From Candidatus Cloacimonadota bacterium (lineage in GTDB: Bacteria; Cloacimonadota; Cloacimonadia; JGIOTU-2; B8-G9), in NCBI GenBank assembly GCA_003647765.1, contig QMNM01000071.1, forward strand, positions 1 through 7,205: a stretch of DNA of 7,205 nucleotides. The letters run 5' to 3'. Shown here piece after piece: positions 5,249 through 7,205 of the stretch. Numbering within the stretch: the stretch's first letter is position 1; every line of letters begins with the position of its first letter. The notes beneath the pieces were generated by a model. That model did no database searches, was not told the origin of the DNA, and worked only from the letters and a program-made list of their open reading frames with translations. Position numbers and translations under genes: made by a program.

Positions 5249-5365
5249 TTATCCTTGTCTTTGTTTATGTTTTGGGTTTGAAGAGCAAATCACATAAATT
5301 GTGCCTTTTCGCTTTACAATTTTGCAATCTTTACATAGTTTTTTAACTGATGCTCTAACTTTCAT
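5249..5365 (-). CDS. rpmJ: Large-subunit ribosomal protein L36, zinc-ribbon form
   Basis: This short gene encodes a 38-residue L36, almost residue for residue like E. coli L36: [20 protein letters not shown], then [19 protein letters not shown]11, C14, C27 and H33 form the zinc ribbon of the C+ type. ATG (5363-5365) follows an AGGAG Shine-Dalgarno with good spacing. L36 packs against 23S rRNA in the 50S subunit. It lies between infA and rpsM, its usual position. The stop codon is followed at once by the 8-bp repeat array. Confidence 0.98.
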   Translation of the reverse strand: MKVRASVKKLCKDCKIVKRKGTIYVICSSNPKHKQRQG

Positions 5366-5429
5366 TATCACTCCTCTTGATTCTAAATGATATTGTCAAA
5401 TTTTCAGCACAAAAAAGTAATACCAAAAC

Positions 5430-5457
5430 TACACTGTGATTAACCTATTGCAGTGTA
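5430..5457. repeat. 7-bp inverted repeat in infA-rpmJ spacer
   Basis: TACACTG (5430-5436) and CAGTGTA (5451-5457) are perfect 7-bp arms around a 14-nt loop. The 234-nt infA-rpmJ spacer holds no gene. The hairpin has no T-run beside it, so it is not an evident terminator. Confidence 0.45.
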
Positions 5458-5481
5458 AAGTAAATTCTGATTGATAGACAG

Positions 5482-5504
5482 AAGCCAACAATTTCAGTTG
5501 TGGG
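5482..5504. repeat. Decayed copy of the CCCACAAC/GTTGTGGG palindrome
   Basis: CCAACAATTTCAGTTGTGGG (5485-5504) matches the perfect palindrome at 6947-6966 at 17 of 20 positions, and the three bases before each copy (AAG) also agree. The right arm is intact while the left arm carries two changes that weaken pairing. It is probably an older copy of the same dispersed element. Confidence 0.6.
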
Positions 5505-5599
5505 GTGAACTATAAAATTAATTTTGATATACATTTTTTTAATGCCAAAGGCAGATACTTAGAATTTCCACCCTGAGATTGTAAGCGCAATTAGTGCTT

Positions 5600-5818
5600 T
5601 TACTTATACCGATATATAATTCTTCCTCTGCTCAAATCATAAGGGGAAATCTCTAATTTTACCTTATCTCCCGGTAGAATGCGAATGTAATGCATTCTCA
5701 TTTTTCCAGAAATATGAGCTAGAACCTGATGTCCATTTTCCAACTCTACTTTAAATTGAGTGTTAGGTAGAGCTTCTTTCACAACACCTTCTACTTCAAT
5801 TACTTTTGTTTTAGCCAT
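5600..5818 (-). CDS. infA: Translation initiation factor IF-1
   Basis: This encodes a 72-residue IF-1, a single S1-like OB-fold that fills the 30S A site during initiation and strengthens IF-2 and IF-3. [26 protein letters not shown] (about residues 16-41; typical of the family) and [10 protein letters not shown] then [10 protein letters not shown] are diagnostic. The frame extends six codons upstream, but [11 protein letters not shown] is the family N-terminus, so ATG 5816-5818 is preferred. That ATG lies inside the 3' end of map: the two genes overlap by 8 nt (5811-5818), which suggests translational coupling. A GAAAGAG sequence within the map end could act as Shine-Dalgarno. Confidence 0.97.
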   Translation of the reverse strand: MAKTKVIEVEGVVKEALPNTQFKVELENGHQVLAHISGKMRMHYIRILPGDKVKLEISPYDLSRGRIIYRYK

Positions 5819-6584
5819 AATTATGCACTCTTTCACTTAAAATTTGAGGACCATCATTTGTAATTACTATTGTATGCTCATAATGAGCTGATAGTGATTT
5901 ATCTTTTGTGTAAAATTCCCATCCATGCTCAATTGTTTCTGGCCCACCTATATTAAACATTGGCTCAATTGCTAATGTCATCCCAGCCTTCAATCGTGGT
6001 CCCTTACCCATCTCTCCAATATTAGGAATCATTGGGTCCTCATGCAATTTCTTACCTACTCCATGCCCTGTTAAATTATCTGCAACAGACATATTATTTT
6101 TATGTGCAGTTTCCATAATTGCATAAGATATGTCGCCTACTCTGTTACCAACTATAGCTTTAGCAATGCCATTATATAATGCACTTTTAGTTACTTCCAT
6201 TAATCTTAAAGCTTGCTTACTTACTTTACCAACTGCATAAGTGCGAGCCGCATCGCCGTAATAACCATTTTTATACACACCAACATCAATTCCAATTATA
6301 TCACCATCTTTTAATATTCTATTTTTTGTTGAATAGCCGTGAACTACAATATTATTGATAGATGCACATATTGCATAAGGATATGGCGGTAAGTCACTTA
6401 TTCTGTAACCCTTAAAAGCAGCTTTTGCTTTTGCTTTTTTGATAATCCTTTCTGCAAGTTGATTTAACTCATAACTTGATACACCAGGTCTAATCGCATA
6501 CTCTATCGCATCTAATACTTCTGCGACTATTAACGCACTTTCCCGTATCAATTTAATCTCTCGCTGACTTTTTATATGTATCAT
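5811..6584 (-). CDS. map: Type I methionine aminopeptidase
   Basis: This encodes a 257-residue MetAP, which removes the initiator Met from new proteins after deformylation. The five metal ligands are present: D100 (GIDVG), D111 (GDAA), H174 (GHGVG), E207 (AIEPMF) and E236 (HYEHT); H82 (VVHGY) and H181 (KLHEDP) match the substrate-binding histidines. The length is that of bacterial type Ia enzymes without an extra zinc-finger N-terminus. ATG 6582-6584 gives the family start [20 protein letters not shown] 14 codons upstream is open but adds a hydrophobic tail unlike the family. No good Shine-Dalgarno precedes the ATG (the nearest GGAG is 14 nt away), which leaves slight doubt on the start. map is the first gene of the visible run; secY and adk, its usual upstream partners, are not in the window. 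Confidence 0.96.
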   Translation of the reverse strand: MIHIKSQREIKLIRESALIVAEVLDAIEYAIRPGVSSYELNQLAERIIKKAKAKAAFKGYRISDLPPYPYAICASINNIVVHGYSTKNRILKDGDIIGIDVGVYKNGYYGDAARTYAVGKVSKQALRLMEVTKSALYNGIAKAIVGNRVGDISYAIMETAHKNNMSVADNLTGHGVGKKLHEDPMIPNIGEMGKGPRLKAGMTLAIEPMFNIGGPETIEHGWEFYTKDKSLSAHYEHTIVITNDGPQILSERVHNYG

Positions 6585-6858
6585 TGTTAAAGTAAATGCT
6601 CCAATAATTGTTAATTTAATAGACAAATATCTATATAATGTTGCTTTAATGTCTCAGAGCTTCCCATTGCCAAAAATCCTGCTCAATATCAAAAGATATT
6701 ATGATTAAGATTATTTTACTTTTTAGTTTTTTTAAACATTCCAAAATCTATCACTCATTTATTCTCAAAAGTAGAAATTGTTTCATTAAGGAACAATGAA
6801 TAAATAATTTCCCAATTTATAGAGTGTCATTGCGAAGGATGATTTATCCTTACCCTTT

Positions 6859-6942
6859 TGTAAAGAGTGATAATAGGAATTCACCACAAAGACACAGAGG
6901 CACAAAGAATAATTTACCATAAATATGTAAAGAGTGATAATA
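6859..6942. repeat. 17-bp direct repeat flanking a dispersed-repeat-like sequence
   Basis: TGTAAAGAGTGATAATA occurs identically at 6859-6875 and 6926-6942. The 50 bases between contain CACCACAAAGACACAGAGG followed by CACAAAG (6882-6907). From memory, sequences of the CACAGAGGCACAGAG style are common as scattered intergenic repeats in many environmental bacteria, but I could not check that here. The flanking repeats look like a duplication made when the middle piece arrived, or recombination between repeats. Confidence 0.65.
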
Positions 6943-6946
6943 CAAG

Positions 6947-6966
6947 CCCACAACTTTAGTTGTGGG
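6947..6966. repeat. Perfect 20-bp hairpin, CCCACAAC-TTTA-GTTGTGGG
   Basis: Eight-bp perfect arms (6947-6954 and 6959-6966) enclose a TTTA loop. It abuts the second copy of the 17-bp direct repeat. A decayed copy lies at 5482-5504. Short hairpins of this build are typical of ends bound by Y1 (HUH) transposases of IS200/IS605 and REP-like elements; no transposase is present here. Confidence 0.7.
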
Positions 6967-7001
6967 ATATAAATTAAACAGCAATACCTTAACAATTTTT
7001 A

Positions 7002-7138
7002 CCCCATTAGATAGTCCTTTTATCTAACTGGGTTCACCATGTTAGATAATTAAAATTTAACAAAAAAACAGTATCTCAATCTAAATATCTAACTGGGTGA
7101 ATGGTTTATTTGATATGTACAAAAAACCGTTATAGATA
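7002..7138. repeat. TATCTAAC palindrome cluster
   Basis: TATCTAACTGGGT occurs identically at 7021-7033 and 7086-7098. TTATCTAAC (7020-7028) pairs perfectly with GTTAGATAA (7041-7049); the same left arm can also pair with CCCCATTAGATA (7002-7013, 10 of 12 positions when extended through TGGG). The second copy faces GTTATAGATA (7129-7138), with an inner GGTTT/AAACC pair. Alternative, mutually exclusive stems are thus possible. No coding frame fits. Confidence 0.65.
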
Positions 7139-7205
7139 AGTTTATTTCGCACTATCTCCAAAAATAAATTTGTGGATTTCTATTGCTGATTTTTAATAGG
7201 AGCTG

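Larger units (their letters stand above)
6585..7205. other. Long non-coding stretch upstream of map, rich in short repeats
   Basis: I see no supported gene in these 621 bases. They hold a perfect AATATC-AAAA-GATATT hairpin (6685-6700), ATTGTT/AACAAT (6777-6782 and 6792-6797), AAGGAT/ATCCTT (6835-6840 and 6846-6851), a 17-bp direct repeat, a perfect 20-bp palindrome and a cluster of TATCTAAC palindromes. A map promoter must lie here or upstream; a TATATA lies just upstream of the map gene but without a convincing -35 box. Confidence 0.7.

Noticed and set aside
5377-5399. TTGACA on the minus strand upstream of rpmJ as a promoter
   Set aside because: The expected -10 position falls on the rpmJ Shine-Dalgarno, so it cannot serve this gene.
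6585-6626. 14-residue N-terminal extension of MetAP from a TTG
   Set aside because: It adds a hydrophobic stretch absent from type Ia enzymes; the ATG at 6582-6584 gives the family N-terminus.
6786-6995. 69-residue open frame on the minus strand
   Set aside because: It spans the 17-bp repeats and the perfect hairpin, has no family resemblance, and its Cys/Tyr/Leu-rich content looks like translated AT-rich repeat DNA.

Overview
This AT-rich window holds bacterial translation and transcription housekeeping genes, all on the minus strand. Read 3'->5' in window coordinates, i.e. in transcription order, they are: map, infA (IF1), rpmJ (L36), rpsM (S13), rpsK (S11), rpsD (S4), a decayed DUF2442-like gene, rpoA, rplQ (L17), infC (IF3), rpmI (L35) and the first seven codons of rplT (L20), which is cut by the window edge. 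Bacterial-type IF1, IF3, L35 and L36 and a single alpha-subunit gene exclude archaea and eukaryotic nuclei. Nearly every gene has a clear Shine-Dalgarno sequence (AGGAGG-like), which argues against Bacteroidetes. The exact phylum cannot be fixed by eye; the RpoA N-terminus reminds me of FCB-related or uncultured candidate phyla, at low confidence.

Region by region: 6585-7205, ahead of map, has no convincing gene and is packed with short palindromes and dispersed-repeat-like sequences. 5249-6584 holds map-infA-rpmJ; map and infA overlap by 8 nt. 5080-5248 is a spacer built from 8-bp repeats. 3494-5066 holds rpsM-rpsK-rpsD. 2776-3493 is an unusually long break between rpsD and rpoA, containing a frameshifted DUF2442-like gene and a palindrome-rich element. 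1318-2775 holds rpoA-rplQ, which abut with no spacer. 1071-1317 is a spacer with a heptamer array and a possible weak terminator. 1-1070 is the infC-rpmI-rplT cluster, with a 210-nt infC-rpmI spacer that can fold.

The genes act together: MetAP trims nascent proteins; IF1 and IF3 control initiation; S4, S11, S13, L17, L20, L35 and L36 build the ribosome; RpoA nucleates RNA polymerase assembly. Two classic clusters that usually lie apart (the end of spc/alpha, and the IF3-L35-L20 operon) are here end to end, without thrS.

I see no new multi-gene system. The points most worth following are the AUU start codon of infC, the alpha/IF3 cluster junction, the broken DUF2442 gene interrupting the alpha operon, and the several families of short palindromic or tandem repeats that fill almost every spacer.
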